A DNA stretch of 64,000 nt from an uncultured Allorhizobium sp. (GCA_958439205.1 OY288189.1:1089001-1153000); one strand, 5' to 3'. Counted from the stretch's first letter, positions 7,983 to 16,784 are shown. Notes: generated from the letters alone by a model not told the origin. Made by a program: numbers and translations.

Positions 7983-9449
7983 ATGACCAGACTTTTCCCA
8001 GCGACGGCGGACTTCACGGGTGGACTCTACAAACCTGCGCGGTTTGAGGGCGAGATTTACGACCTCGAGGTCGATGGCACAGTGCCGGACGAGATCGATG
8101 GCACCTTCTTTCAGGTGGCTCCGGATCCGCAATATCCGCCGATGCTCGGCGACGACATCTTCTTCAATGGCGACGGTGCGATCACCGCTTTTACCTTCAA
8201 GAATGGGCATGTCGACTTCAAGCGACGCTATGTGATGACCGAGCGTCTCAAGGCGCAGCGGGCGGCCCGAGCGTCGCTTCACGGGATCTATCGCAATCGC
8301 TACACAAACGATCCGAGCGTCCGCGAACTGAACAACAGCACGGCAAACACCAATGTCGTCGTGCATGTTGGCAAGCTTCTGGCGCTGAAGGAAGACAGTG
8401 CGCCCTATGCGCTTGATCCCGTGACGATGGAAACGATCGGGTTGTGGGATTTCAATGGCCAGCTGACCAGCGCGACCTTTACCGCCCATCCCAAGATCGA
8501 TCCCGCTAACGGAGATCTGCTCTGTTTCGGCTACGAGGCCAGGGGCGAGGCGACGCCCGACATCGTCTACTACGAGATCGATTCCTCGGGCCGGAAGAAG
8601 CGCGAGACATGGATCGTCGCGCCCTATGCGGCAATGATTCACGATTTCGCGGTGACCGAAAACTACGTGATCTTCCCGCTGATGCCGCTGACCTCAGATC
8701 TTGATCGCATGAAGAATGGAGGGCGGCATTTCGAATGGCAGCCAGGGCTCGACCAGCTGTTCGGTGTCCTTCGCCGAGATGGTGATGGCCGGGATGTCCG
8801 GTGGTTCAAGGCGCCGAACGGCTTCCAGGGGCATACGCTCAACGCTTTCGATGACCGTGGCCGGATCTTTATCGACATGCCGATCACCAGCGGCAACATC
8901 TTCTACTTCTTCCCCCAGGCAGACGGGACTGTGCCGCCACCGGAAACGCTGGCGTCCAACATGATGCGTCTGACCATCGATATGAATTCCACCGCGAACG
9001 GTCTGGACATGACGCCCCTGACGCAGTTCCCTTGCGAATTCCCGCGGAGTGACGATCGCTATATGGGCCGGCATTACAGCCATGGATTCGTCATCGCCAT
9101 GGACCCGAGCAAGCCTTTCAATGAAGCGCAGATCGGGCCGCGTCCGTTTCAGTTCTTCAATCAGCTGGCGCATATCAATGTTTCGACGGGGCGGATCAAG
9201 ACGTGGTTTGCGGATGATCAGTCCTGCTTCCAGGAGCCGATCTTCGTCCCCAAAAGTGCCGATGCGGCCGAAGGGGAGGGCTATGTCATCGCCCTTCGCA
9301 ACCGTCTGCTGGAGCAGGCGACCGACCTGTTGATCCTCGATGCGCAGCACTTGGATGAGGGCCCAATCGCCACGGTGAAGCTGCCGATCCGGCTGCGTAT
9401 GTCGCTGCATGGGAACTGGGTGCAAAGCTCCGCTTTGCGGGCCGGCTAA
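7983..9449 (+). CDS. Carotenoid oxygenase family protein, lignostilbene dioxygenase type
   Basis: A 488-residue seven-bladed beta-propeller, non-heme iron dioxygenase that cleaves a C=C double bond to two carbonyls. The four iron-binding histidines are visible: H169 (FTAHPK), H220 (MIHDF), H284 (GHTLNAF) and H476 (LHGNW). Tyr103 in GIYRNRYTND and Lys136 in LLALKED fall where lignostilbene-cleaving enzymes place the Tyr/Lys pair that activates the 4-hydroxyl of a stilbene, so a phenolic stilbene (lignostilbene or resveratrol-like) is likelier than a carotenoid. The start has an excellent AGGAGGT site. The next gene clockwise is an aldehyde dehydrogenase, which would oxidise the benzaldehyde products. 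Regulated by the divergent TetR. Confidence 0.88.
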   Translation: MTRLFPATADFTGGLYKPARFEGEIYDLEVDGTVPDEIDGTFFQVAPDPQYPPMLGDDIFFNGDGAITAFTFKNGHVDFKRRYVMTERLKAQRAARASLHGIYRNRYTNDPSVRELNNSTANTNVVVHVGKLLALKEDSAPYALDPVTMETIGLWDFNGQLTSATFTAHPKIDPANGDLLCFGYEARGEATPDIVYYEIDSSGRKKRETWIVAPYAAMIHDFAVTENYVIFPLMPLTSDLDRMKNGGRHFEWQPGLDQLFGVLRRDGDGRDVRWFKAPNGFQGHTLNAFDDRGRIFIDMPITSGNIFYFFPQADGTVPPPETLASNMMRLTIDMNSTANGLDMTPLTQFPCEFPRSDDRYMGRHYSHGFVIAMDPSKPFNEAQIGPRPFQFFNQLAHINVSTGRIKTWFADDQSCFQEPIFVPKSADAAEGEGYVIALRNRLLEQATDLLILDAQHLDEGPIATVKLPIRLRMSLHGNWVQSSALRAG

Positions 9450-9485
9450 TATCCGCATAACCCGATTTCGCTCTGATGGACGCGT

Positions 9486-9513
9486 AACCCCGCAGGCAGT
9501 GGCTTGCGGGGTT
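9486..9513 (+). terminator. Candidate terminator hairpin after the oxygenase gene
   Basis: AACCCCGCA (9486-9494) pairs with TGCGGGGTT (9505-9513) around a 10-base loop. The stem is strong, but there is no clear T tract, so the terminator call is tentative. Confidence 0.45.
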
Positions 9514-9562
9514 GAAAGTCGTTGCTGCCGCCATAGAGTATGGGCGCAGAATAGTATCTGTC

Positions 9563-9614
9563 CAAATTATCATTTTACGATAATTTCGTCTTGACGATCT
9601 GCAAATTTGTAGAT
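9563..9614. promoter_or_regulatory. Two-part operator-like element before the aldehyde dehydrogenase gene
   Basis: Element A contains a perfect inverted repeat, AAATTATC-N7-GATAATTT (9564-9586). Element B is the near-palindrome ATCTGCAAATTTGTAGAT (9597-9614). TTGACG (9591-9596) lies between them and could be a -35 box overlapped by the operator. The same A and B sequences occur at 6311-6355 before the ring-cleavage operon, pointing to a common regulator. Confidence 0.55.
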
Positions 9615-9691
9615 TAGGCTTTTTTCCATGAGGAGGCGCGTCTGTCGCTGTGCCCATCCGCATCGAGAGATAATCGGTGACGGAGCGGGCG

Positions 9692-11197
9692 ATGCCAGAT
9701 GCCGCGAGAGGAGACCAAGCCGTGCAGCATCCAGTCGATCATTCCGTCTTCGTCCCGCGTCCGTATGACGGGTTTACCGGGCAGTTCATCGCCGGCCGTT
9801 GGCTGGCCGGCACGGCGGGTAAGGCCGTTGTCGACCGCAACCCCTATGATGATTCAGTTCTTGCGGAGCTCGCCCAGGCAAGCATTAGCGATCTCGACCA
9901 GGCCTTCGATGCCGCTCGCCGCGCCCATGTCGAATGGGCCTTCACGCTGCCGTCGGAGCGCGCCGCCCTGTTCTTCCGGGCCGTCGCCATTCTCGATGCG
10001 CGCAAGGAAGAAATCATCCAATGGCTGATCCGCGAATCCGGTAGCACGCGCATCAAGGCTGGCGTCGAATGGGGTGCGGTGCGCGCCGGCATGCTGGAGG
10101 CGGCCACCATGCCGGCGGCTGCCCAGGGACACATCATTCCTGTCGACAAGCCCGGCAAGGAAGCGCGAGTCTACAAGAAGCCTGTCGGCGTCGTCGGCGT
10201 CATCAGCCCATGGAATTTTCCGCTGCACCTCTCCAACCGCTCGGTGGCACCGGCGCTCGCACTCGGCAATGCCGTCGTGCTGAAGCCGTCGAACGACACG
10301 CCGGTCACGGGTGGATTGCTTCTGGCTAAAATCTACGAAGAGGCTGGCCTGCCGGCGGGTGTTCTCAATGTCGTGGTTGGCAGTTCCGACGTGATCGGGG
10401 ACGCATTCTCCCGCCATCCCGTGCCGCGCGTGCTGACCTTTACGGGTTCTACGCCGGTCGGCCGCCACATTGCCCGAGTGGCGGCTGAATCGTCACTGCT
10501 GAAGCGCGTAGGGCTGGAGCTTGGCGGCAATGCGCCGCTTGTTGTGCTGGATGATGCCGATCTGGAAAAGGCAGTTGGGGCCGCGCTGATCGGACGGTTC
10601 ATGCATCAGGGCCAGATCTGCATGAGCACCAACCGCATCATCGTCGATGCATCTCTCTATGATAGGTTTGTCGAGGCTTACACAGAGGCTGCAAAAGCCG
10701 TGAAGTTCGGCGATCCGAACGAGCCGGACACGCTGGTCGGGCCGCTGTGCAACGATAGCCAGGTGCGCAGCGTCTTGAGGAGCATCGCACTTGCCCGCGA
10801 AAGCGGCTTCCGGGAATGCCTATCCGGCCCAATCGAGGGCCGCGTCGTGCCTCCGCATGTCTTTGCGGACGTCGATAATGGTTCCGAGTTCGCCCGCAAC
10901 GAGATCTTCGGACCCGTCGCACCGATTATCCGGGCGGCGAATGAAGCCGAGGCTCTCGCCTTTGCCAATGATACGGAATTCGGCTTGTCCAGCGCCGTGT
11001 TCACCCGCGACGAGGCAAGAGGCCTCGCCTTTGCCCAGCGCATCGAGGCGGGCATGACGCATATCAACGACATTACGATCCACGATTACCCGCATGTGAT
11101 GTTCGGGGGCGAGAAAAACTCGGGGCTCGGCCGCTTCAACGGGAAGTGGATCATCGAAGAATTCACCACGGATCATTTCATATCGATCCAGCGGTAA
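9692..11197 (+). CDS. Aldehyde dehydrogenase, benzaldehyde/vanillin dehydrogenase type
   Basis: A 501-residue NAD(P)-dependent aldehyde dehydrogenase. WNFPLHLSNRSVAPALALGN is the cofactor and substrate-tunnel region. Catalytic base Glu276 lies in LELGGNAP and the nucleophile Cys310 in QGQICMS, 34 residues apart as in the family. The motif FNPLH-type segment and length resemble vanillin/benzaldehyde dehydrogenases. A GTG at 9677 is an alternative start, but GGAG lies 6 bases before the ATG at 9692. Placed after the stilbene-type oxygenase and followed by an MFS carrier and an outer-membrane channel, it probably converts the aromatic aldehyde cleavage products to acids. Confidence 0.88.
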   Translation: MPDAARGDQAVQHPVDHSVFVPRPYDGFTGQFIAGRWLAGTAGKAVVDRNPYDDSVLAELAQASISDLDQAFDAARRAHVEWAFTLPSERAALFFRAVAILDARKEEIIQWLIRESGSTRIKAGVEWGAVRAGMLEAATMPAAAQGHIIPVDKPGKEARVYKKPVGVVGVISPWNFPLHLSNRSVAPALALGNAVVLKPSNDTPVTGGLLLAKIYEEAGLPAGVLNVVVGSSDVIGDAFSRHPVPRVLTFTGSTPVGRHIARVAAESSLLKRVGLELGGNAPLVVLDDADLEKAVGAALIGRFMHQGQICMSTNRIIVDASLYDRFVEAYTEAAKAVKFGDPNEPDTLVGPLCNDSQVRSVLRSIALARESGFRECLSGPIEGRVVPPHVFADVDNGSEFARNEIFGPVAPIIRAANEAEALAFANDTEFGLSSAVFTRDEARGLAFAQRIEAGMTHINDITIHDYPHVMFGGEKNSGLGRFNGKWIIEEFTTDHFISIQR

Positions 11198-11357
11198 CGG
11201 CACTGGCGCTGCTCAAGGAGCGGCGCGCCATTCGATTTTGAAAGCAGGCGTGCCTTCGGTCGGGTTGGCCGGTGGATGGATCATATCAGCAAAATCAAGG
11301 GAGCCACGGCACGTCTCGCGCGTGATCGCCGACGTGCGCCTGGAGGAGGAGGATGAA

Positions 11358-12581
11358 ATGCAAACTATGACAGCGGGTACCCGTCACGGGCTGCTGCTGG
11401 TGGCGGCCGCATGGCTCGCCCCGATCGGGTCGACCCTGTTCGCGCCCGTCTTGCCGCACATGATCGAGCATTTCGCGGATGTGCCGCACGCGTCCTTGTT
11501 GGCGCCGCTTGCGCTGGTCACGCCCGCTCTTTTCGTGGCGCTGCTCGCGCCCGTTGCCGGTTTGCTCACCGACCGTTTCGGCCGACGAAGTGTGCTGGTC
11601 TGGGCGCTCGGGCTCTATGCTGCCGCAGGCATCGCACCGTTCTGGCTCGACAATCTTTACGCCATCATCGCAACGCGCGCGGTCGTCGGCATCGCCGAGG
11701 CGGGCGTGATGACGGCGAGCACGGCGCTGATCTGCGACTATTTCACCGGACAGCGGCGGGCTCACTGGCTTTCGGTGCAGTTCGGTTCCGCAGCTCTTGT
11801 GGCGACGGTGTGCTTCGTTCTGGCCGGGTTTCTCGGCAACTACAACTGGCGGGCGCCCTTCCTCGTTTATGGCGCAACGGCGCTTTTCATTCCGCTGATC
11901 CTGGCGATCATCTTCGAGCCGGCACGTGGTGCCGTGGGCAAAGCTGCCGAGTCCGATGTTGCCGATAGCATCCGGAGCATCGTGGATCTTCGCTTTGTCG
12001 GCACACTCTCGGCGACGCTCATCTGCGGTGCGCTGTTCTACATCACGCCCGTGCATATCTCGCTGGTCCTCAGCGAACGCGGCTATTCCGACCCGAGCAT
12101 GCTGGGGCTTGCCAGCGCCATGGGATCCGTCGGTGTCGTCGTAGGCGCCGCGCTCTTCCGCTTTCAGTCAAGGCGTCCGGTCGGGGCGCTGCTCGCCGGT
12201 GCCATGCTGACGCAAGCGGTTGGCTTTGCCGTTCTCTACACCCAGTCGTCGCTGGCCGGGGGTGTCGTCGGCATGTTCATCAACAATGTCGGGTGCGGCA
12301 TTTCCCTGCCGCTCGTGCTGGCCTTCACCATGAGCAAGCTGCCAGAAGGCTTGCGGGGCCGTGTCTCCGGTCTGTGGACGTCGATGTTCTTCATCGGCCA
12401 GTTCGTCTGCCCGATCGTGGTTGCCGGTGTCGCGGCACTTGGCGGGGGCATGGTCGCCGCAATGGCGGTCTTTGCCGGGTTCACGGCGCTATGCGGGCTG
12501 CTTCTGCTGGCTGGATTTGCCTTCGGCCGAGCGCTTCGAGAGCCCGCTACGACGGGGAGCCCGGTCGTTCCGGTGCATTGA
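11358..12581 (+). CDS. MFS transporter, probable aromatic compound carrier
   Basis: A 407-residue major facilitator with about 12 membrane helices. The family motif between helices 2 and 3 is GLLTDRFGRRSVL. The open frame extends 40 codons upstream, but the ATG at 11358 follows GGAGGAGGAT and the predicted first helix begins soon after, so the long start is rejected. It lies between an aldehyde dehydrogenase gene and an outer-membrane channel gene, which suggests proton-coupled uptake of the aromatic substrate across the inner membrane. Efflux of a toxic intermediate cannot be excluded. Confidence 0.85.
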   Translation: MQTMTAGTRHGLLLVAAAWLAPIGSTLFAPVLPHMIEHFADVPHASLLAPLALVTPALFVALLAPVAGLLTDRFGRRSVLVWALGLYAAAGIAPFWLDNLYAIIATRAVVGIAEAGVMTASTALICDYFTGQRRAHWLSVQFGSAALVATVCFVLAGFLGNYNWRAPFLVYGATALFIPLILAIIFEPARGAVGKAAESDVADSIRSIVDLRFVGTLSATLICGALFYITPVHISLVLSERGYSDPSMLGLASAMGSVGVVVGAALFRFQSRRPVGALLAGAMLTQAVGFAVLYTQSSLAGGVVGMFINNVGCGISLPLVLAFTMSKLPEGLRGRVSGLWTSMFFIGQFVCPIVVAGVAALGGGMVAAMAVFAGFTALCGLLLLAGFAFGRALREPATTGSPVVPVH

Positions 12582-12603
12582 AATTCAACAAAGGGGGACT
12601 GAA

Positions 12604-13629
12604 ATGAAGAATTCGATTTCGAATGGCAGGCTGGCATGGCTTGCGCTTGCTGGACTGACCTTTCTGCCGGACAGTGGCGCACAGGCCGCAGAATTCTACC
12701 AGACCGTGACACCTGGAGCGACGTCCGACATCAGGGCAGCAGAACTACCGCCGGAGCCGGGCTTCTACGCGATCGGTGGGCTGTGGGGTAACCGGCGCGA
12801 CCGCCTTAGCGACGCTCATGGTGACGCGAAGTTTTCGGACACGGACGAGCAACTTCTTCAGGGCCAGTTGGGTGGGCTTTACGTCTATCCGGGTGAGCTG
12901 TTCGGCGGACGAATGGCCTCATCGTTGATCTTCGCATATGGCAAACACGACCTGACGATCACCGATACCTTGCCGGTGGATCTGAGCAGCAAGCATACCG
13001 GCCTATTTGATGCCTATTCCGACCTCTTCTTCTGGTCCAAGAGCTGGTATGAGGGCCCGCCGCCGGCAGCGGAAGGGCAGCCGAGGCCAACGGCCGATTT
13101 CGTGCCTCCGATGCCAGTGGGGTTCACGCTTGGCCTTGGCCTCGGGGTGACCATCCCGATCGGCAGCTACGACAATACGGCTGTCGGAAACCCAGGCTTC
13201 AATAGCTGGGTTCTGTCGCCGAATGTTGCCTTCACCTACCGGACGAAACCGATCTTCCTGGACGCGACCGAATTTTCAGGAAGGGTGTTCTACAACCACA
13301 ACTTCGAACGGGAGGATGCGACGGGCGGCTTCATCTACCGTGACGGCGACTATCTCTCCGCCGACTTCGCGGTCACGGAGCGCTACAACCGTTTCCAGTT
13401 CGGCCTTGCAGGCAATATCAGCTGGCAGATCGAGGACGATACCGGCTCGCCTGCGGTGGCGGCCACCGACGGACAGAGGCACAAGTCGATCCGGCTCGGG
13501 CCGATTCTCGCCGTCGATTTCCCCGACCAGCGCACGACGGTTTCCCTCAGGTACCTGACCGACGTCTATAGTCGAAACGCATTCGATGGCGACTATCTGC
13601 AGCTCAGCTTCATCCGGAAGATTTGGTGA
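12604..13629 (+). CDS. Outer-membrane channel, phenol-degradation (MetA-pathway) transporter family
   Basis: A 341-residue protein with an N-terminal signal peptide (cleavage near GAQA-AEFYQ, residues 28-31). The rest alternates short polar and aromatic stretches typical of beta-barrel strands and ends in FIRKIW with a terminal aromatic residue, the outer-membrane insertion signal. Length and the glycine-rich GFTLGLGLGVTIPIGSYDN strand resemble the Phenol_MetA_deg family of channels found in aromatic-degradation clusters. A GGGGG site precedes the ATG by a few bases. It follows the MFS gene by 22 bases and would let the hydrophobic aromatic substrate cross the outer membrane. Confidence 0.8.
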   Translation: MKNSISNGRLAWLALAGLTFLPDSGAQAAEFYQTVTPGATSDIRAAELPPEPGFYAIGGLWGNRRDRLSDAHGDAKFSDTDEQLLQGQLGGLYVYPGELFGGRMASSLIFAYGKHDLTITDTLPVDLSSKHTGLFDAYSDLFFWSKSWYEGPPPAAEGQPRPTADFVPPMPVGFTLGLGLGVTIPIGSYDNTAVGNPGFNSWVLSPNVAFTYRTKPIFLDATEFSGRVFYNHNFEREDATGGFIYRDGDYLSADFAVTERYNRFQFGLAGNISWQIEDDTGSPAVAATDGQRHKSIRLGPILAVDFPDQRTTVSLRYLTDVYSRNAFDGDYLQLSFIRKIW

Positions 13630-13905
13630 TGCTGGGGTTGTTGCCACAGCCTGCTAAACGCCAGGTTCAGGCGGTCCCATAGCTAACCAGCAAGGCGTCG
13701 AACAAGCGTGCGACGGCACGGTAGGCCAATGGTCAGGGTGCCGGCGTGATGAATTGCGAAGAAAGGTGGGCGCCGCGTGCGGTCACCTTGATCTCACATT
13801 CGGGTTTATGGGTTCGCTTGCGGCCCTCAGTGGGATCGTTCGGCGTTTGATGCTTTTGTGTCCCGCGATCGAAGCGGAGGATCGCTAGACCGCAGACCGG
13901 AGGGG
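13630..13905. other. Intergenic stretch, nothing recognised
   Basis: About 275 bases between two convergent genes (outer-membrane channel and TetR). No open frame with family features, no RNA gene and no strong T-tailed hairpin was seen. Confidence 0.5.
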
Positions 13906-14547
13906 CTATTCTGAGCGCAAGTAGCTCAGGACCGCATCGGCGATCATCTGTTGGTGGCGGGCGTAGAGCGAAGGTTCTGACAGGTCCCGCTCGAAGATGG
14001 TCCCGAAGGTATAGCGGTTGGAAACGCGGAAGAAGCAGAAGGCGCTGATCAGCATGTGCAGATCAATCGCATCGACGCGGCGCTTGAAGTGGTTGCCTTG
14101 CAGGCCGCGATCGATGATGTCCTGAAGCGTCCGGATGACCGATATGTTGAGGTCGGCGATCTCGCTCGAGCGTTTCATGTGCATGGCGTGATGAATATTC
14201 TCGATGCTGACCAGACGGACGAAGTCCGGGTTCTGCTCGTCGTGATCGAAGGTCGTATTGATCAGCCGCCGCAGAGCCTCGTCGGGCAGTAGTTCGGCGA
14301 GCTGAAGGTCTGCTTCCAACGAGCGGATCTTGCGATAGGCCCGCTCGAGAACCGCAAGGTAAAGCCCTTCCTTGCTGCCATAGTAATAGTAGATCATCCG
14401 CTTGGACGTGCGCGTCTTTTCCGCGATCGAATCGACCCTTGCTCCGGACAGACCGAATTCGGAAAATTCCTGGGTCGCCACCTCGAGAATATTCTCCTTG
14501 GTGCCCTCAGGATCATTCCTGCGCGTGTCCCCGGCCGTCTTTGCCAT
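13906..14547 (-). CDS. TetR-family regulator of the shikimate/quinate operon
   Basis: A 213-residue TetR-type regulator. The helix-turn-helix spans about residues 18-62 (VDSIAEKTRTSKRMIYYYYG), followed by a helical effector domain. The frame is open for 34 more codons upstream, but GGAGGAGC directly before the ATG at 14547 fixes the start. The gene is divergent from a shikimate dehydrogenase/TRAP/dehydroquinase/dehydroshikimate dehydratase operon. The intergenic region holds the perfect palindrome ACTAACTAGTTAGT next to TTGACA, a typical TetR repressor arrangement. The inducer is probably quinate, shikimate or protocatechuate. Confidence 0.88.
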   Translation of the reverse strand: MAKTAGDTRRNDPEGTKENILEVATQEFSEFGLSGARVDSIAEKTRTSKRMIYYYYGSKEGLYLAVLERAYRKIRSLEADLQLAELLPDEALRRLINTTFDHDEQNPDFVRLVSIENIHHAMHMKRSSEIADLNISVIRTLQDIIDRGLQGNHFKRRVDAIDLHMLISAFCFFRVSNRYTFGTIFERDLSEPSLYARHQQMIADAVLSYLRSE

Positions 14548-14642
14548 GCTCCTCCCCCGTCGCGGCGCCTGTGGGTCTATTCCCTCGCCCCCGAGCCCTC
14601 TGTTCATAGTGCCGTCGAAAGGGCGCATCAACCTGTTTGACG

Positions 14643-14671
14643 TTGACACTAACTAGTTAGTACATTATTGA
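14643..14671 (+). promoter_or_regulatory. Promoter with embedded TetR-type palindrome
   Basis: TTGACA (14643-14648) is a consensus -35 box. The perfect 14-bp palindrome ACTAACTAGTTAGT occupies 14648-14661, inside the -35/-10 spacer. A weak -10, TATTGA (14666-14671), follows at 17 bases. A bound repressor would block the quinate/shikimate operon. Confidence 0.6.
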
Positions 14672-14734
14672 TCATTGCCAGGTTGGGAGGCCTGCAGTGC
14701 AAGTGGATCTTGTGCTCGGGAAATGGGAGTTGTC

Positions 14735-15622
14735 ATGCCCACGAAGCGGGACATCAAGCGAGCCGGATTGATCGGATTTGGGATCCAGCGATCGCTGACG
14801 CCTGCCATGCACATGCGTGAAGGGGCGGCTCTTGGGCTTGATTACCGCTACGAGCTGATCGATCTCAACGAGAGGAAGCTTACGCCCGACGCTCTGGAGA
14901 GCCTCGTCGTGGAGGCGGAAGAGCAGGGCCTTTGCGGCCTCAACATCACCTATCCCTGCAAGCAGAAGATCATCCCCCTGCTGTCCGACATGTCGGATGA
15001 TGCCCGCAAGCTGGGCGCCGTGAACACTGTGGTCATGCGGGATGGCAAGCGGATCGGCCACAATACCGACTGGTGGGGATTTGCCGAGGGGTTGCAGCGC
15101 CAGCTGCCGAATGCCGACTTGACGGATGTCGTCCAGATCGGTGCGGGTGGGGCCGGTGCAGCCACAGCCTTTGCCGTATTGCAGCTCGGGGCGAAGGCGC
15201 TGACGATCTTTGATATTGATGAGGCGCGGTCGGCAGAGCTCGCTGCCCTGATGGCCGAACTTTTTCCGCAGGCCGATGTCCGGGCCGGACAGGACCTCGG
15301 GGATACCATGGCGAAGGCGACTGGCCTTGTGCATGCCACGCCGATGGGAATGGACAAACATCCGGGCATGCCTTTGTCGCCGGATCTGCTGCATCCGTCG
15401 CTTTGGGTGGCCGAGATCGTTTATTTCCCGCTTGAGACTGCACTCGTGCAGGCCGCACAGCAGCGTGGCTGCCGGGTTGCCAACGGCGGAGGCATGGCTG
15501 TCTTTCAGGCTGTCGGTGCGTTTTCGCTGTTCACCGGACTTCAGCCGGATGCAAGGCGCATGCTCGCGCATTTCCAGGAGCTCACGGGCTCGACGGTGAA
15601 TGATCTGGCCCGGCGGGCCTGA
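14735..15622 (+). CDS. Shikimate/quinate dehydrogenase (AroE-like), probably catabolic
   Basis: A 295-residue shikimate dehydrogenase-family enzyme. The substrate site has NITYPCK with the catalytic Lys76 and NTD with Asp112, the Lys/Asp pair of the family. The dinucleotide loop is GAGGAGAATAFAVLQLG. The acidic end of the next strand (TIFDID) favours NAD over NADP, which fits catabolic quinate/shikimate dehydrogenases rather than biosynthetic AroE. GGGAG lies just before the ATG at 14735, which is preferred over ATG 14723. As first gene of an operon with TRAP transporter, dehydroquinase and dehydroshikimate dehydratase, it would oxidise shikimate to 3-dehydroshikimate and/or quinate to 3-dehydroquinate. 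Confidence 0.88.
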   Translation: MPTKRDIKRAGLIGFGIQRSLTPAMHMREGAALGLDYRYELIDLNERKLTPDALESLVVEAEEQGLCGLNITYPCKQKIIPLLSDMSDDARKLGAVNTVVMRDGKRIGHNTDWWGFAEGLQRQLPNADLTDVVQIGAGGAGAATAFAVLQLGAKALTIFDIDEARSAELAALMAELFPQADVRAGQDLGDTMAKATGLVHATPMGMDKHPGMPLSPDLLHPSLWVAEIVYFPLETALVQAAQQRGCRVANGGGMAVFQAVGAFSLFTGLQPDARRMLAHFQELTGSTVNDLARRA

Positions 15623-15745
15623 GAACAGAAATGCAGGCCGGCACGGCGGGCCGGCGGCACAGGGTTTTTGGTCGATCGGCTCTGGCCGGTCAGGGAGAAG
15701 AAAGTTCCCAAGCCCGAGGAGGGGCAGGGACAAGAGGAGGAAGAC

Positions 15746-16738
15746 ATGATGATTGAATTCACACGCCGTATGTTTCTCGCAGGATCCGTCGCACTCGGAG
15801 CGATGACAGCCGTTTCACTTCCGGCCTATGCCCAGGAACCCGTCACGCTCAAGCTGTCTGCCGTGTTCTCCGAGCAGGATATTCGCGCCGGCATGGTCAA
15901 GATGTTTGCCGATGAGCTGAAGGACGGTTTCACGGTCGAGCCCTTCTTCGGCGGCACGCTGTTCAAGCAGGGCACCGAGCTCGTGGCGCTCCAGCGCGGC
16001 AATCTGCAGATGGGCAATATCGCGCCGCAGGATATCGCCAAGCAGGTGCCTGAATGGTCGGTCCTGACCTCGGCCTATCTGTTCCGGGATGCCGCCCATG
16101 TACGTGCCTTCTTTGCAAGCGACGTCGGCGCCGAGTTCAAGAAGATGGCCGAAGAAAAGGCCGGTGTTTACATCCTCGGACCGACCTATTTCGGCGCCCG
16201 CCAGGTGGGCCTGAAGAGTGACAAGAAGGTTGCGACGCCGGCCGATCTCTCGGGCGTGAAGCTGCGCATGCCGGGTGGAGATGCCTGGCAGTTCCTTGGC
16301 GAGGCGCTCGGTGCCAACCCGGTGCCGATGGCCTATGCCGAAGTCTATACCGGCCTGCAGACGGGTGCGATCGACGGTCAGGACAATCCGCTGCCGAACG
16401 TCAAGAACATGAAGTTCTATGAGGTGATGTCGCAGATCGTCATGACCTCGCATCTGATCGGCTATGACCTGCTGACCATCTCGGCCGAAACCTGGAAGGC
16501 GCTCTCGCCGGAGCAGCAGGCCAAGGTGCAGGCAGCGGCCGACAAGGCGATGCAGTGGAGCGAAGAGCAGCATCTCGCCCAGGAAAAGACACTGGTCGAG
16601 GAATTCAAGGCTGCCGGCCTTGAGATCTACGAACCGGATGTTGCAGCCTTCCGCAAGTTCGCCCAGGAAAAGTATCTGGCCTCCGATCTGGCGAAGTCCT
16701 GGCCCGAGGGTATCCTCGAAAAGGTCGGCGCACTCTGA
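15746..16738 (+). CDS. TRAP transporter periplasmic substrate-binding protein (DctP family)
   Basis: A 330-residue DctP-type binding protein with a twin-Arg-like N-terminus (TRRMF) and a signal peptide ending near YAQ-EPVT. Conserved features include the Arg region of KLRMPGGDAW, which contacts a substrate carboxylate, and EVYTGLQTGAIDGQDNPLPN. The ATG at 15746 has a GAGGAGG site, so the longer frame upstream is ignored. It works with the DctQ and DctM genes that follow. Its placement in a quinate/shikimate operon suggests it captures one of these hydroxylated carboxylic acids. That substrate is inferred from context only. Confidence 0.9.
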   Translation: MMIEFTRRMFLAGSVALGAMTAVSLPAYAQEPVTLKLSAVFSEQDIRAGMVKMFADELKDGFTVEPFFGGTLFKQGTELVALQRGNLQMGNIAPQDIAKQVPEWSVLTSAYLFRDAAHVRAFFASDVGAEFKKMAEEKAGVYILGPTYFGARQVGLKSDKKVATPADLSGVKLRMPGGDAWQFLGEALGANPVPMAYAEVYTGLQTGAIDGQDNPLPNVKNMKFYEVMSQIVMTSHLIGYDLLTISAETWKALSPEQQAKVQAAADKAMQWSEEQHLAQEKTLVEEFKAAGLEIYEPDVAAFRKFAQEKYLASDLAKSWPEGILEKVGAL

Positions 16739-16755
16739 GCCCATCCCCATGAGAC

Positions 16756-16784
16756 CCGGGAGCCGGATATCCTCCGGCTCCCGG
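16756..16784 (+). other. Perfect 12-bp intercistronic hairpin after dctP
   Basis: CCGGGAGCCGGA (16756-16767), loop TATCC, TCCGGCTCCCGG (16773-16784). There is no T tract, so it is more likely an mRNA-stabilising or partial-termination element that raises binding-protein expression relative to the permeases. Confidence 0.7.

Noticed and set aside
11238..11357. N-terminal extension of the MFS transporter
   Set aside because: No membrane-protein features, and a strong ribosome-binding site precedes the ATG at 11358.
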